Assembly: GCF_003121925.1 (NCBI RefSeq)
Contig: NZ_QEWR01000002.1
Coordinates: 372,001 to 436,000, forward strand
Length of the DNA stretch: 64,000 bases
Origin: Ignatzschineria indica
GTDB lineage: Bacteria; Pseudomonadota; Gammaproteobacteria; Cardiobacteriales; Wohlfahrtiimonadaceae
Direction: 5' to 3'
The notes beneath the pieces are model-generated. The model searched no databases and had not been told where the DNA came from. It saw only the letters and a list, made by a program, of their open reading frames with translations. Position numbers and translations under genes: made by a program. Shown here one piece after another: positions 39,523 to 48,531 of the stretch. Numbering within the stretch: the first letter of the stretch is position 1; each line of letters starts with the position of its first letter.

Positions 39523-40821
39523 ATGTCAGTAGAAACATTAGAAGGCCTCAAACGCCGCGTCGTTATTGAGCTTGATGCAGAGCAAGTTGAGAAAGATATT
39601 GAGTCGCGTCTTAAAGAGTTAGCTCGTCGCGTTCGCGTTGATGGATTCCGCCCTGGTAAAGTTCCAGTTAAAGTTGTTCGCAATATGCATGGCGCTGAAG
39701 TTGAAAATGAAGTGATCGGTGAAGCGATTGGCAAAAAATATCAAGCAACGATTACTGAACTTAAGCTAGAGCCAGCAGGTCAACCGGTGATTGATCGCCC
39801 ATCAGAAGAGAACAAATACTCTTTTACCGCTGAGTTTGAAGTGATGCCCGAAGTTAAATTAGACAACCTTGACAAGCTCGAAGCGGTTAAGTTTGAAGCT
39901 GAAGTAACGGATGCTGATCTTGAAAATATGCTCACAACGCTTCAAAAACAGAGCCAAACATGGAAAGAGAGTGATGAGGCTGCGAAACTTGAAGATCGCG
40001 TCAACATCAACTTTGTAGGTCGTGTTGATGGTGAAGAGTTTGAAGGTGGTAAAGCTGAAAATACACCATTAATTTTAGGCTCTAACAGCATGATCCCTGG
40101 ATTTGAAGATCAGATCGTTGGAATGAAAAAAGGTGAGACTAAAACAATTAAGGTCACCTTCCCTGATGATTATCAAGCAGAACATCTTGAAGGTAAAGAA
40201 GCTGAGTTCGATATCACTGTTAACAGTGTAGAAGTTGGTGAATTACCAGAGATCGATGCTCAATTTGCAGAGCGTTTTGGTATTGCTGACGGCGATGTTG
40301 AAAAACTTCGTTCAGAGTTACGCAAAAATATGGAGCGCGAATTAAGTAACGTTATCCATAACCGCTTTAAATCTTCAGTTTTAGAATCACTTGAGAAAAA
40401 TCACGAATTAGAAGTTCCACAAGTGATGGTTGTATCTGAAGCACAAGCAATGGCGCAACAATCAAACTTCCCTCAGCCACGTAGCCAAGAAGAAGCGAAT
40501 CAATTAATGGAATTGATCACACAAATCTTCTCAAAACAAGCTGAGCAAAAAGTTCGTTTAAGCCTTCTTGTTAGCAAATTTATTGAAGATAACAAAATTA
40601 CGCCGGATGAGAGCTACGTTGATAAACGTTTAGAGCTTATTGCTTCAACTTATGAAGATCCAGCAGAAGTGATCGAACACTTCAAAAAAGATAAAAACAG
40701 TATGCAAAATATCCGTAATATCGCTTTAGAAGATCAAGTTGTAGATCTCTTAGCAGAAAAAGCGGCGATTGTTACTGAGAAGAAAACTTTCGATGAGCTT
40801 ATGAATCAAGCTCAAAGATAA
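39523..40821 (+). CDS. tig: Trigger factor (ribosome-associated chaperone and prolyl isomerase)
   Basis: Binds L23 at the ribosome exit tunnel and shields nascent chains. 432 residues, matching E. coli. The ribosome-binding loop is in VRVDGFRPGKVPVKVVRNMHG (about 38-58; G-F-R-x-G-K). The FKBP-type isomerase domain spans about 160-240 (VNINFVGRVDGEEFEGGKAE) and the C-terminal helical arms follow. The ribosome site is weak. No clp genes follow in this window; rpsU does. Confidence 0.96.
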   Translation: MSVETLEGLKRRVVIELDAEQVEKDIESRLKELARRVRVDGFRPGKVPVKVVRNMHGAEVENEVIGEAIGKKYQATITELKLEPAGQPVIDRPSEENKYSFTAEFEVMPEVKLDNLDKLEAVKFEAEVTDADLENMLTTLQKQSQTWKESDEAAKLEDRVNINFVGRVDGEEFEGGKAENTPLILGSNSMIPGFEDQIVGMKKGETKTIKVTFPDDYQAEHLEGKEAEFDITVNSVEVGELPEIDAQFAERFGIADGDVEKLRSELRKNMERELSNVIHNRFKSSVLESLEKNHELEVPQVMVVSEAQAMAQQSNFPQPRSQEEANQLMELITQIFSKQAEQKVRLSLLVSKFIEDNKITPDESYVDKRLELIASTYEDPAEVIEHFKKDKNSMQNIRNIALEDQVVDLLAEKAAIVTEKKTFDELMNQAQR

Positions 40822-40850
40822 GTAACACATTCATGAAATAGCCCCTATTA

Positions 40851-40879
40851 TTGAAATTCTTCATAACTGGGGTTATACT
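40851..40879 (+). promoter_or_regulatory. Sigma-70 promoter upstream of rpsU
   Basis: TTGAAA (40851-40856) and TATACT (40874-40879) with an ideal 17-base spacer, about 75 bases before rpsU. Confidence 0.7.
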
Positions 40880-40954
40880 AGTGGATTGGTGCTCTGACTA
40901 CATTTAGTATAAGAGCAATTTATTTTAACCTATTAATAATTGAGGTGATGTTCA

Positions 40955-41170
40955 ATGCCTTCCGTCAAAATTCGTGAGAATGAACCATTTGACGTTGCTA
41001 TGCGTCGTTTTAGACGGTCTTGCGAAAAAGCAGGTATCGTATCTGAGGTGCGTGCACGTGAGTACTATGAAAAACCGACAGCTGAAAGAAAGCGCAAGAA
41101 GGCTGCGGCTCAGAAACGCCATTACAAACGTATAATGCGCGAATCTAACCGTAGAATCCGTTACTACTAA
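40955..41170 (+). CDS. rpsU: 30S ribosomal protein S21
   Basis: 71 residues, the normal length. It has the family sequence [20 protein letters not shown] and a strongly basic C-terminus ([14 protein letters not shown]). GAGGTGAT lies upstream. It has its own promoter and terminator, unlike the rpsU-dnaG-rpoD arrangement of enterobacteria; dnaG does not follow here. Confidence 0.97.
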   Translation: MPSVKIRENEPFDVAMRRFRRSCEKAGIVSEVRAREYYEKPTAERKRKKAAAQKRHYKRIMRESNRRIRYY

Positions 41171-41234
41171 TTGGTGATGCTTTACTAAAGAGTGATCTCT
41201 AGTAGAGCAACATTATAAATTATCGAGTAACGAT

Positions 41235-41266
41235 AAAGCCCTAGATATCTTATCTAGGGCTTTTTT
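41235..41266 (+). terminator. Terminator after rpsU
   Basis: AAAGCCCTAGATA pairs with TATCTAGGGCTTT around a three-base loop and runs into a T tract. Confidence 0.9.
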
Positions 41267-41456
41267 ACAACTTAAATAATCAACTTGAACTGCTAAAATC
41301 GCTGAAATCACTTAAATTTATTTGATATTGAGCACTAAAAAGTCGTTATAATAACTCTAATTGAGCAGAGAGAATTGAACAAAGAGCTGATATTAAAAAT
41401 GTTAATATTGGAAGTGTTAATACTGAAAACTCACCGACATTAATTGTGGAGATAGA

Positions 41457-41624
41457 ATGATTAAATGGATTAAGCAGAGCAAACGAATATTTCCCGTAAT
41501 GATGATAGTTACCCTACTTATCTTAAGTGGCTGCGCTGCAAGTGGTGGGAGCGCATCTATTCAGGGAAGAAATGATGCAGGCCCCCATCTATACGGCCGT
41601 ATCGGTGTTGGATACTCTATCTAA
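41457..41624 (+). CDS. Small lipoprotein, 55 codons
   Basis: A short gene with GGAG five bases before its ATG. It encodes a basic start (IKWIKQSKR), a hydrophobic stretch (VMMIVTLLIL) and the lipobox LSGC, with the acceptor cysteine at residue 26. The mature peptide would be only 30 residues, rich in glycine and serine, ending GRIGVGYSI. Function unknown. Its stop overlaps the stop of the convergent thioesterase gene by 4 bases. Confidence 0.7.
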   Translation: MIKWIKQSKRIFPVMMIVTLLILSGCAASGGSASIQGRNDAGPHLYGRIGVGYSI

Positions 41625-42064
41625 TCTTCACTCTTAGGTTTTGCGCTCTGAATCGGTACAATCGCATTTGTCACTTTAATTGTTGAGATTAACTTACCAC
41701 TCTTTTCTGAGTAGATATTCACATCCCAAACATGACTTCGACGCCCTTTATGGAGCAGATCAGCTTTCGCGATCACCGTATCACCTATACTTGCCGAAGA
41801 GAGATGACTTGCACTAATCTGCATTCCGACACAAGCTTCATCAAGAGGTAGTATGGCAAAAGAGCCGATCCCTCCGACAGTTTCCGCCAATGCAATTGTT
41901 GCACCGCCATGGAGATAGCCCATCGTCTGTTGAAGTGCCTCTGTCACCGGCATCTTTGCCTCAGCATACTTCTCACTTAGCTCAACCATCTCGATACCGA
42001 GTGTCTTTAATAGGTTCTTACCTTGATAGCCATTAACACTCTCTACGGTTCTTTCCCCAGTCAT
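41621..42064 (-). CDS. PaaI/YdiI-type hotdog-fold thioesterase
   Basis: 147 residues. The hotdog motif TMGYLHGGATIALAETVGG contains the general acid/base Glu61 and His52. HLSSASIGDTVIAKADLLHK and SHVWDVNIY follow. Relatives hydrolyse 1,4-dihydroxy-2-naphthoyl-CoA (MenI/YdiI) or proofread acyl carriers (EntH); no menaquinone genes are nearby to decide. AAGGAG lies before the ATG. Confidence 0.88.
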   Translation of the reverse strand: MTGERTVESVNGYQGKNLLKTLGIEMVELSEKYAEAKMPVTEALQQTMGYLHGGATIALAETVGGIGSFAILPLDEACVGMQISASHLSSASIGDTVIAKADLLHKGRRSHVWDVNIYSEKSGKLISTIKVTNAIVPIQSAKPKSED

Positions 42065-42158
42065 ATTTACTCCTTTTATCTGCTTGTTTGATACTTGTTT
42101 GTTATAATAACAAGAACTTTTATAATCTCATTTTTTGTCGATCAAGGAAAGGTCCCGT

Positions 42159-42827
42159 ATGAATATCCAAATTTGGTCTGATTTTTCATGCCCATTTTGT
42201 TATATCGGTAAACACAATTTAGAACAAGCCATCATGCAATTGAGTGAAGAGGAGATGGCGATGATCAAAATTCAGTATCGCAGCTTTGAACTTGCGCCTG
42301 ATGCGCCGCTCTATACTGAAGAATCTCTAGCTGAAGTATTAGCTGAACGCTACCAAACAACTGTTGAAAAAGCGAAAGAGATGACGGTCAATACCGCGGG
42401 AATGGCTGCAACCGTTGGCCTTACGATCAATAATGATAAAGTCATTCCTACAAGCACATTTTTAGCGCATCAACTTCTTCACTATGTTGCCAATAGAGCG
42501 CCTAGTAAAATTAAGGCTTGTGCGGATCTTCTCTTTAAGGCTTACTTTCAGGAGGGTGTTAACCTGAGTGATATCGTCGCCCTGATTGAGATTGCCGATA
42601 AACTAAAACTCGATCTTACCGATGTGAAGAAATCTTTAGATGATGAAACTTATGTAAATGCCGTTCGTGATGATGAAAAGATCGCACATCGCATCAATAT
42701 TCAGAGCGTTCCTTTCTTTGTGATCGATAATGAGATCGCGATTCAAGGCGCACAAAAAGTAGAGGATTTTCATGATTTTATTGTGAAATATCTTGAAGAG
42801 AAAAAGAACCAACCTTTAGATGCTTAG
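42159..42827 (+). CDS. DsbA-family FrnE-like oxidoreductase
   Basis: About 222 residues, cytosolic (no signal peptide). The N-terminal thioredoxin motif is CPFC at positions 11-14 (NIQIWSDFSCPFCYIGKHNL). A helical insertion and the cis-proline strand SVPFFVIDNEIAIQGAQ near the C-terminus follow. FrnE relatives act as disulfide isomerases or oxidoreductases. AAGGAAAGG lies before the chosen ATG; the open frame extends eight codons further without a better site. Confidence 0.88.
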   Translation: MNIQIWSDFSCPFCYIGKHNLEQAIMQLSEEEMAMIKIQYRSFELAPDAPLYTEESLAEVLAERYQTTVEKAKEMTVNTAGMAATVGLTINNDKVIPTSTFLAHQLLHYVANRAPSKIKACADLLFKAYFQEGVNLSDIVALIEIADKLKLDLTDVKKSLDDETYVNAVRDDEKIAHRINIQSVPFFVIDNEIAIQGAQKVEDFHDFIVKYLEEKKNQPLDA

Positions 42828-42879
42828 GCAAAATCGATATCGATCTGATACAACAGACCTCTTATAAGGAGTTTATAAC

Positions 42880-43218
42880 ATGGAAATAGTTTTAATCGGT
42901 TTATTAGCGCTTCTCATTATCTGTTACATCGTTTCGCTCTTCCTTCTCACGAAAGAGGGCGTTAAAAAGTTGTGGATGTCACTCTTTCTTATTGTCTATG
43001 TCGTCGCCGTCATTGCATTGATTGTACTTCACTTTAAGACCGGATTACTCGCATCTATCAAAGATATGTCCGAGCTCTACTTTGCTTACTCTGTGATCAC
43101 CATTCTCCTTCTTTTGGGGCTTATCAATATCTGGGTCTTCAAAGGTGTTATCATTCGTGTCTTTAGAGGGAAAGATTTAACCTTCACAGATGAGAGTGAA
43201 AAAGAGAAGAAAAAATAG
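42880..43218 (+). CDS. Small membrane protein, three helices, unknown function
   Basis: 112 residues with hydrophobic segments at about 2-22, 33-51 and 68-90 and a charged tail DESEKEKKK. AAGGAG lies before the ATG. It begins 52 bases after the FrnE-like gene on the same strand, so they may be co-transcribed. No family recognised. Confidence 0.65.
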   Translation: MEIVLIGLLALLIICYIVSLFLLTKEGVKKLWMSLFLIVYVVAVIALIVLHFKTGLLASIKDMSELYFAYSVITILLLLGLINIWVFKGVIIRVFRGKDLTFTDESEKEKKK

Positions 43219-43447
43219 CGAGTAATCATCAATCCCTTATGTAAGATGCATAGGATATATAGATAGAAGAGAAGCCGAGAAGTCATGATCTCGGTTTTTC
43301 TACTTTTGTAATATCATCTTTATCAGATTCACACTACAGTATCGACACAATATCGATCTTGCAATATTCAATTGTACAAGATCTGTCATATCTACCCTAT
43401 AATATCGAGTTCACAATATCGATATGACTCAAAGAAGAGGAAGATCT

Positions 43448-44068
43448 ATGAGCAAACCCCATGAAAAGATACAGAAAGCGCCTGCTTATTTTGCGATCAA
43501 TTTCACCGGTAGAATTGGACGCCTCGAATTTGCCAATCGTTTTACAACCTATCTCTTATTGGCGATTGTGATCTATTGCGTCTACTACTTTGTGATTGAA
43601 CAGGGAATTTTCTCTCTAACTGAATCTGCTGATAAATCGATCGACATGACCCAAACATTGGGAAGAATCATCTTCCATGCCGGCTTTATTGGTGCTGTTA
43701 TTCTTCTTAATATTCGTGCCGTCGTGATGCGCCTTCATGATATCAATCTCTCGGGATGGTGGGCGACGCTCCTCTTTATATTCCCCTACTCATTAGAGCT
43801 CATTATTATTATGATGCCGATGACATTAGATAAAACGGTCTACTATACACTCTTCTTTATTCTAATCTCTTTAGCACTCTTAATTCGACTCTTCCCCTTT
43901 ATTATGCCGGGAAGCGCTGTTGCTAATCGTTATGGAATGCCGATTCCACGAGGAAAGCCTTATGGACTCATTCTCCTACTCCTCTTTGTGACTATCGGGA
44001 GCTATTTCCTCTATCAATATATTACGCTCCAGACAATCACTATCACTTTCCTCTATGCCGCGGTTTAA
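43448..44068 (+). CDS. DUF805-family membrane protein
   Basis: About 206 residues. The signature NFTGRIGRLEFANRFTTYLL near the N-terminus and VVMRLHDINLSGWWATLLF identify DUF805 (YhaH-like) inner-membrane proteins. It has five or so hydrophobic segments. GAGGAAG lies a few bases before the ATG used; the open frame begins eight codons earlier. Function of the family is not established. Confidence 0.82.
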   Translation: MSKPHEKIQKAPAYFAINFTGRIGRLEFANRFTTYLLLAIVIYCVYYFVIEQGIFSLTESADKSIDMTQTLGRIIFHAGFIGAVILLNIRAVVMRLHDINLSGWWATLLFIFPYSLELIIIMMPMTLDKTVYYTLFFILISLALLIRLFPFIMPGSAVANRYGMPIPRGKPYGLILLLLFVTIGSYFLYQYITLQTITITFLYAAV

Positions 44069-44106
44069 TAACTCGGTTTAAGAGCTTATTAATAGAAAAA
44101 GGCTGA

Positions 44107-44525
44107 TGCGCTGCCGGATCTCACTATCTCGTTCTTTCAGAAGTTGCGTGCCGGCAATGAGCATCATTGATGCCGATCATGGAAAAGAAGGAAATGGTCG
44201 GTTCTCGCCCTTCAATAAACCTCTTAAGAATGAATAATCAAAAGAAATAGGCTGAACACTGCCGGATCTCACTATCTCGCACTTCCATGAGTCATGCGCC
44301 GGTAGTTGATGATCTCACGTTGGCAAATAACATCAATTTAATACTATTTTCTCGGCATCATCGATGCCGATCTGCGGGCATGCACCGGTGAAAAGAGCGA
44401 AATGGTCGATTCCCGCCCTACCATAATCCTTCTTATTTGTTAAAACAACAAAGGTTAATGAGTTGCAGGAGATTACCACTGCATTCTTCCAAAAGTTACA
44501 TGCCGGCAAGTATCGCTACCTGAAC
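44107..44525. repeat. Dispersed intergenic repeat, cluster B (several partial copies)
   Basis: The block GCCGGATCTCACTATCTCG occurs at 44113-44131 and 44261-44279. GATGCCGATC followed by AAATGGTCG.TTC.CGCCCT occurs near 44168-44211 and again at 44364-44419. The last part (44458-44525) matches copy A at 13573-13640. CGGCATC-ATC-GATGCCG (44354-44370) can form a hairpin. This fills most of the 615-base gap between the DUF805 and permease genes. No intact reading frame is present. Confidence 0.75.
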
Positions 44526-44542
44526 GGTTAATCCTTCTGAAA

Positions 44543-44587
44543 TAAAAAAGCTGATATCTCAAGAGAATAATCCCTTAAAATATCAGC
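44543..44587 (-). terminator. Minus-strand terminator of the amino-acid permease gene
   Basis: On the minus strand GCTGATAT pairs with ATATCAGC, followed by TTTTTTATTTC. It lies about 100 bases past the permease stop. Confidence 0.75.
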
Positions 44588-44683
44588 CTCACTATACTCA
44601 GTAGAAGTTACGCGACTGTTCTGATTATTAAATTGTTATCTATCCGTCGACACTAACTCAATCTCATTCAACAACGCTTATGC

Positions 44684-46069
44684 TCACATACGCTTCTCTA
44701 ATCGTTTTTTCACCCTAAAACCAATATAGAGCACGATAATCCAGATCGGAATAACAATCACAGCATAAACCATACTGCCCGATTGCGTCATCATCACAAG
44801 AAGCAATGCCAAGAAAGCTAATGCAATAAAGTTACTGATCGGATAGAAAGGGACTTTGAAGGTTAAGCTCTTCTCATCTACCTGCTTTCTAAACTTATAT
44901 TGCACAATCACAATCAATCCCCATGTGATAGTTGCAGCCGCTACCGCAAGAGACATAATGCGCATAAATGCTCCCTCCGGCACTAAGAAGTTGATGACAA
45001 CAGCAATCAAGGTACAAAGTGATGAGAAGAGGATAGCCACCACCGGCGCGGAATTACGATTGAGCTTCATAAAGAATTTAGGCGCATTGCCCTGCTCTGC
45101 TAAACCAAAGAGCATCCGCCCATTACTATAGATTCCACTATTGTAGACAGAGATCGCCGCCGACAATACCACAATGTTGAAGAAGGTCGCCGGGATATTG
45201 ATCTCGCCAAATGGGGTATTCACAATACCAAAACCCATCTCTTTAAAGATAATAACAAAGGGGCTACCATCCGTTCCGATCTCATTCCAAGGGTGCAAAA
45301 TCATCAACACAGCAATCGATAAGATATAGAAGAGAAGAATACGCCAAATCACCTGCTTGATCGCTTTAGGAATCGACTTTTTGGGATCATCTGCCTCCCC
45401 TGCCGTTATACCGATCAGCTCTGTTCCTCCAAAGGAGAACATTACAATGACTAAGGAGAGAAGAAACTCTTTAACACCATAAGGGAAAAATCCACCATGC
45501 TGCCAAAGATTAGCAATGGAAGCACCATCGGTGCCGGTGATAATAAGATAAGCACCGAGAGCGATAAGAAGCATAATTGCCAGTACTTTTACCAATGCAA
45601 ACCAAAACTCAAACTCACCATAGATCCGAATCGAGAAGAGATTAATAATGGTGATAATGATCAATACCGTCAGTGAAGAGACCCAAAGAGGAATCTCCGG
45701 AAACCAAACCTGTATATAGATTCCAATCACCGAGAGCTCAGCCATACTGACCAATATATAGAGAAACCAGTAGTTCCAACCCGCTAAAAAGCCCGGGAAT
45801 TCGCCCCAATATTTATAAGAAAAATGGCTAAATGCGCCGGCAACAGGCTCATGAGTCGACATCTCCCCCATCATCGTCATAATAAGATAGATAATAAATC
45901 CACCCAATAGATAAGCGAGTAGAATCGCCGGTCCGACCAAAGCGATCGACTCAGCTGATCCATAAAATAATCCCGTACCGATAGCTCCGCCTAAAGCGAT
46001 CATCTGAATATGACGATTCTTAAGCCCCCGTTTTAATTTTGTTTCTTCCTTTCCTGCTACTTGACCCAT
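44684..46069 (-). CDS. Amino-acid permease, APC superfamily (AroP/PheP-like)
   Basis: 461 residues, 12 predicted helices. The N-terminus LKRGLKNRHIQMIALGGAIG and GTGLFYGSA closely resemble AroP/PheP and relatives. EPVAGAFSHFSYKYWGEFPG, FSFGGTELIGITAGEADDP and VYNSGIYSNGRMLFGLA also match. Imports an amino acid, probably aromatic or neutral, with protons. Substrate is inferred from resemblance. It has its own terminator. Confidence 0.87.
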   Translation of the reverse strand: MGQVAGKEETKLKRGLKNRHIQMIALGGAIGTGLFYGSAESIALVGPAILLAYLLGGFIIYLIMTMMGEMSTHEPVAGAFSHFSYKYWGEFPGFLAGWNYWFLYILVSMAELSVIGIYIQVWFPEIPLWVSSLTVLIIITIINLFSIRIYGEFEFWFALVKVLAIMLLIALGAYLIITGTDGASIANLWQHGGFFPYGVKEFLLSLVIVMFSFGGTELIGITAGEADDPKKSIPKAIKQVIWRILLFYILSIAVLMILHPWNEIGTDGSPFVIIFKEMGFGIVNTPFGEINIPATFFNIVVLSAAISVYNSGIYSNGRMLFGLAEQGNAPKFFMKLNRNSAPVVAILFSSLCTLIAVVINFLVPEGAFMRIMSLAVAAATITWGLIVIVQYKFRKQVDEKSLTFKVPFYPISNFIALAFLALLLVMMTQSGSMVYAVIVIPIWIIVLYIGFRVKKRLEKRM

Positions 46070-46502
46070 GACCTTCTCTCTTCAATTGATACTCAATATA
46101 AGTGCCATCATCCCGCTCTGCTGATAAAGGATAAGGCTAAATCTTAGGTAGTATATCAACTTTACCTTGCCTGAGTGTAAGCTTCTTTCTAAGAGGAGAA
46201 TTGCCACTTTTTTGACGCTCTTTTCAAAATAAGCACTTCAAAATATGAATCCACATTCCCGGCAGTCACGAGTCATCTTGATCTAGCATTGATATCTCGA
46301 TGTATCATTATGAGTAAGTCACCAATACCCCTATCATTCCCATTCATCACAATATAAAATAGAGAATCGAAAAATAGAGGATCGTTATAAAACAATCATC
46401 TGTGAAATAATCATCTGTATAACATCTGTATAAATTAACTGTAAAATCCACTATAAAACCAACTGTAAAAATAGTATTAGATAAGAGGATAGAAGATATA
46501 TC
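46070..46502. other. Divergent intergenic region, permease / mtn
   Basis: 433 bases with no gene seen. Positions 46395-46475 repeat short variants of atcatctgt and aactgtaaaa, loosely spaced. A 61-codon minus-strand frame here is low-complexity and lacks a ribosome site. Confidence 0.4.
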
Positions 46503-47201
46503 ATGATCGGAATCATTGGTGCGATGGCACAAGAAGTTACTCTCTTAGCAAGTATGATCAATTCCCCAGAAAAACGCATTATTGCCGGCGTTGAATTTAT
46601 TCAGGGAGAGCTTCAAGGACATCAAGTAGTTCTTCTTCGCTCTGGCGTAGGCAAGGTGCAAGCTGCAATGGCAACGACGCTTCTTCATGAACACTACCAT
46701 CCATCGATGATAATCAATATCGGTTCTGCCGGTGGCCTCATTTCTGGGATGGAGATTGGTGATATTATTATCTCTAGTGAAAGTGGGCATCATGATGTCG
46801 ATCTCTCCCCTATCGGTTTAGAGCCTGCAGTACTTCCCGATCTCCCTAAAACATTTCCCTCCGATCCTGAACTTGTCGCATTGGTAGAAAAGGTTCTTAC
46901 AGAGCTCGATATCAATTCTAAAATTGGCCTTATTGCCACAGGAGATGCTTTTATCGCGGATCAAAAACAGGTCGCTATGATTAAAGAGATCTTTCCCAAT
47001 GTTTTAGCGGTAGAGATGGAAGCTGCCGCCATCGCACAAGTCGCTCATCTCTATCAAACCCCCTTCATCGTGATGCGCGCACTCTCTGATCTTCCTGATA
47101 AAGAGATGCCGATGAGCTTTGTTGAATATCTCGATCTTGCAGCTAAAAACTCTAGTCAGATCGTCCTTAAAGTCTTAGAGGCGCTTCCTGCTCAGGGTTA
47201 G
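46503..47201 (+). CDS. mtn: 5'-methylthioadenosine/S-adenosylhomocysteine nucleosidase
   Basis: Cleaves MTA and SAH to adenine and the thioribose, feeding methionine salvage and AI-2 precursor formation. 232 residues. IGIIGAMAQEV supplies the catalytic Glu11, INIGSAGGL binds the ribose, VLAVEMEAAAIAQVA holds the ribose-binding Met-Glu pair, and MRALSDLPDK carries the catalytic Asp. Confidence 0.95.
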   Translation: MIGIIGAMAQEVTLLASMINSPEKRIIAGVEFIQGELQGHQVVLLRSGVGKVQAAMATTLLHEHYHPSMIINIGSAGGLISGMEIGDIIISSESGHHDVDLSPIGLEPAVLPDLPKTFPSDPELVALVEKVLTELDINSKIGLIATGDAFIADQKQVAMIKEIFPNVLAVEMEAAAIAQVAHLYQTPFIVMRALSDLPDKEMPMSFVEYLDLAAKNSSQIVLKVLEALPAQG

Positions 47202-47304
47202 AAAAAGATTATCAGAAATAGCGCCGAAAATAGCACATCAAAATAATCATTTAGATATTAAGAATCAATCTTAAATCCATCTTGAGTCTATCTTCGGCAA
47301 TCAA

Positions 47305-48120
47305 TTAGCGACGATCCCAATGGAGAAAAGCCCATGGTCGGATATCGTGATAGAGCTGCAAAAGACGCTCATGATTGGCAGAGTAATATCTCTCAACCCG
47401 CTCTTTTTCAGATGATGAGAGCGGGCCTAATGAGCGATCGACTTCCTTCACAAAATCCTCTAACGAAAGCGCTTCTCTCTGCCGGCGATGATCTGCCGTA
47501 ATAAAATCAACAGCAACATTATAGCCTTGTTGATAGAGAAGATTGAGCGCATAGATATAGGTTGGAAAACCGATATACTCCCGTTCTAAAAGATCGAGAA
47601 ATTCCCGATTGATATAACCTTGCCGCATCGTCATTGTCATATAGACCGCCTTTTCTGCTCGACTATTAAGTTTATCGAGCGCATCTTCAAGATCGGAGAC
47701 CATCGAAGAGCGAGAAGAGAGCGCAATATCACAGACCGGCACATCAGACCAATCATCCTCCCATGAGAGAAGAATAGTCTCGATATTATCGATGCCCGCC
47801 ATTTTCGCCTTTTCAGCTAAGAGTGCTAACATCTTTGGACTATGATCAAGCGCATAGACCTTCTCCACATAAGGCGCAACTGCAAGTGCGATCGTGCCAC
47901 TACCAGAGCCAACATCTAATACCGTTTTAACGCCGGAGAGTTCCATCCGATCTAAAAAGGCTGCTGCATAGTCATTACTACTACCCTCTCCTTCCGCCGC
48001 CAACTTCTCTGCCCGAGCATCCCAGTCAGCTGCTGTTTTAGGCCGGCGCAATGAAGCTTTTGCATGTTCTCTATAGAGCGCCCCAAAATCGATCTCATCA
48101 ATCATCTTAATCTTTGCCAT
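47305..48120 (-). CDS. Class I SAM-dependent methyltransferase, substrate unknown
   Basis: 271 residues. Motif I is VLDVGSGSGTIALAVAPYV (about 66-84), the acidic motif is VYALDHSPKML and motif II is ALSSRSSMV. The N-terminus EIDFGALYREHAKASLRRPK and W-rich C-terminus (DIRPWAFLHWDRR) resemble uncharacterised methyltransferases near metal or tetrapyrrole genes in other bacteria, but nothing nearby supports a substrate. It converges with mtn. Confidence 0.8.
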   Translation of the reverse strand: MAKIKMIDEIDFGALYREHAKASLRRPKTAADWDARAEKLAAEGEGSSNDYAAAFLDRMELSGVKTVLDVGSGSGTIALAVAPYVEKVYALDHSPKMLALLAEKAKMAGIDNIETILLSWEDDWSDVPVCDIALSSRSSMVSDLEDALDKLNSRAEKAVYMTMTMRQGYINREFLDLLEREYIGFPTYIYALNLLYQQGYNVAVDFITADHRRQREALSLEDFVKEVDRSLGPLSSSEKERVERYYSANHERLLQLYHDIRPWAFLHWDRR

Positions 48121-48531
48121 AGCTTAATCTCCCCCAGCTCAATATCATAATTCTTCTCTACCCTACCACATCCCCTAAAAAGACCCATCAGCCGATAGGC
48201 TAATAATAGATAGACTCATAATAAAATTGAACGAATCTCTCTCAAATTTCCTTCAAGTTCCCCCTAAAATTTTTTCAAAATAGTGTGACAATAGCTTTAT
48301 GAAAAGATAAAAAAGATAAAAATAAGTGAGCTAAGTCAGCTTGAGTAGAAATTGCGCAACATTTTACAAATTCTTTAATTGTTATTTATCCAATCAAAAT
48401 CAATAGGATAAGAAAAATCAAGAGTTCCACTCGTCTAAATGTTATTCATTCCTATTAGTAAAATGGGTGCATTGCGTAGAAGCGAGGTCTATAATGATTT
48501 TACATTTAAAATTTATTAGGAATTAGCAATT
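48121..48531 (+). promoter_or_regulatory. Intergenic region with -10 box before the semialdehyde dehydrogenase gene
   Basis: TATAAT at 48490-48495 lies 36 bases before the start, without a clear -35. AGGA precedes the ATG. The rest of the 411 bases is AT-rich, with no gene seen. Confidence 0.4.

Noticed and set aside
44107-44525. A gene in the dispersed-repeat cluster
   Set aside because: Peptide-like stretches occur on the minus strand but are broken by stops and lack a start.
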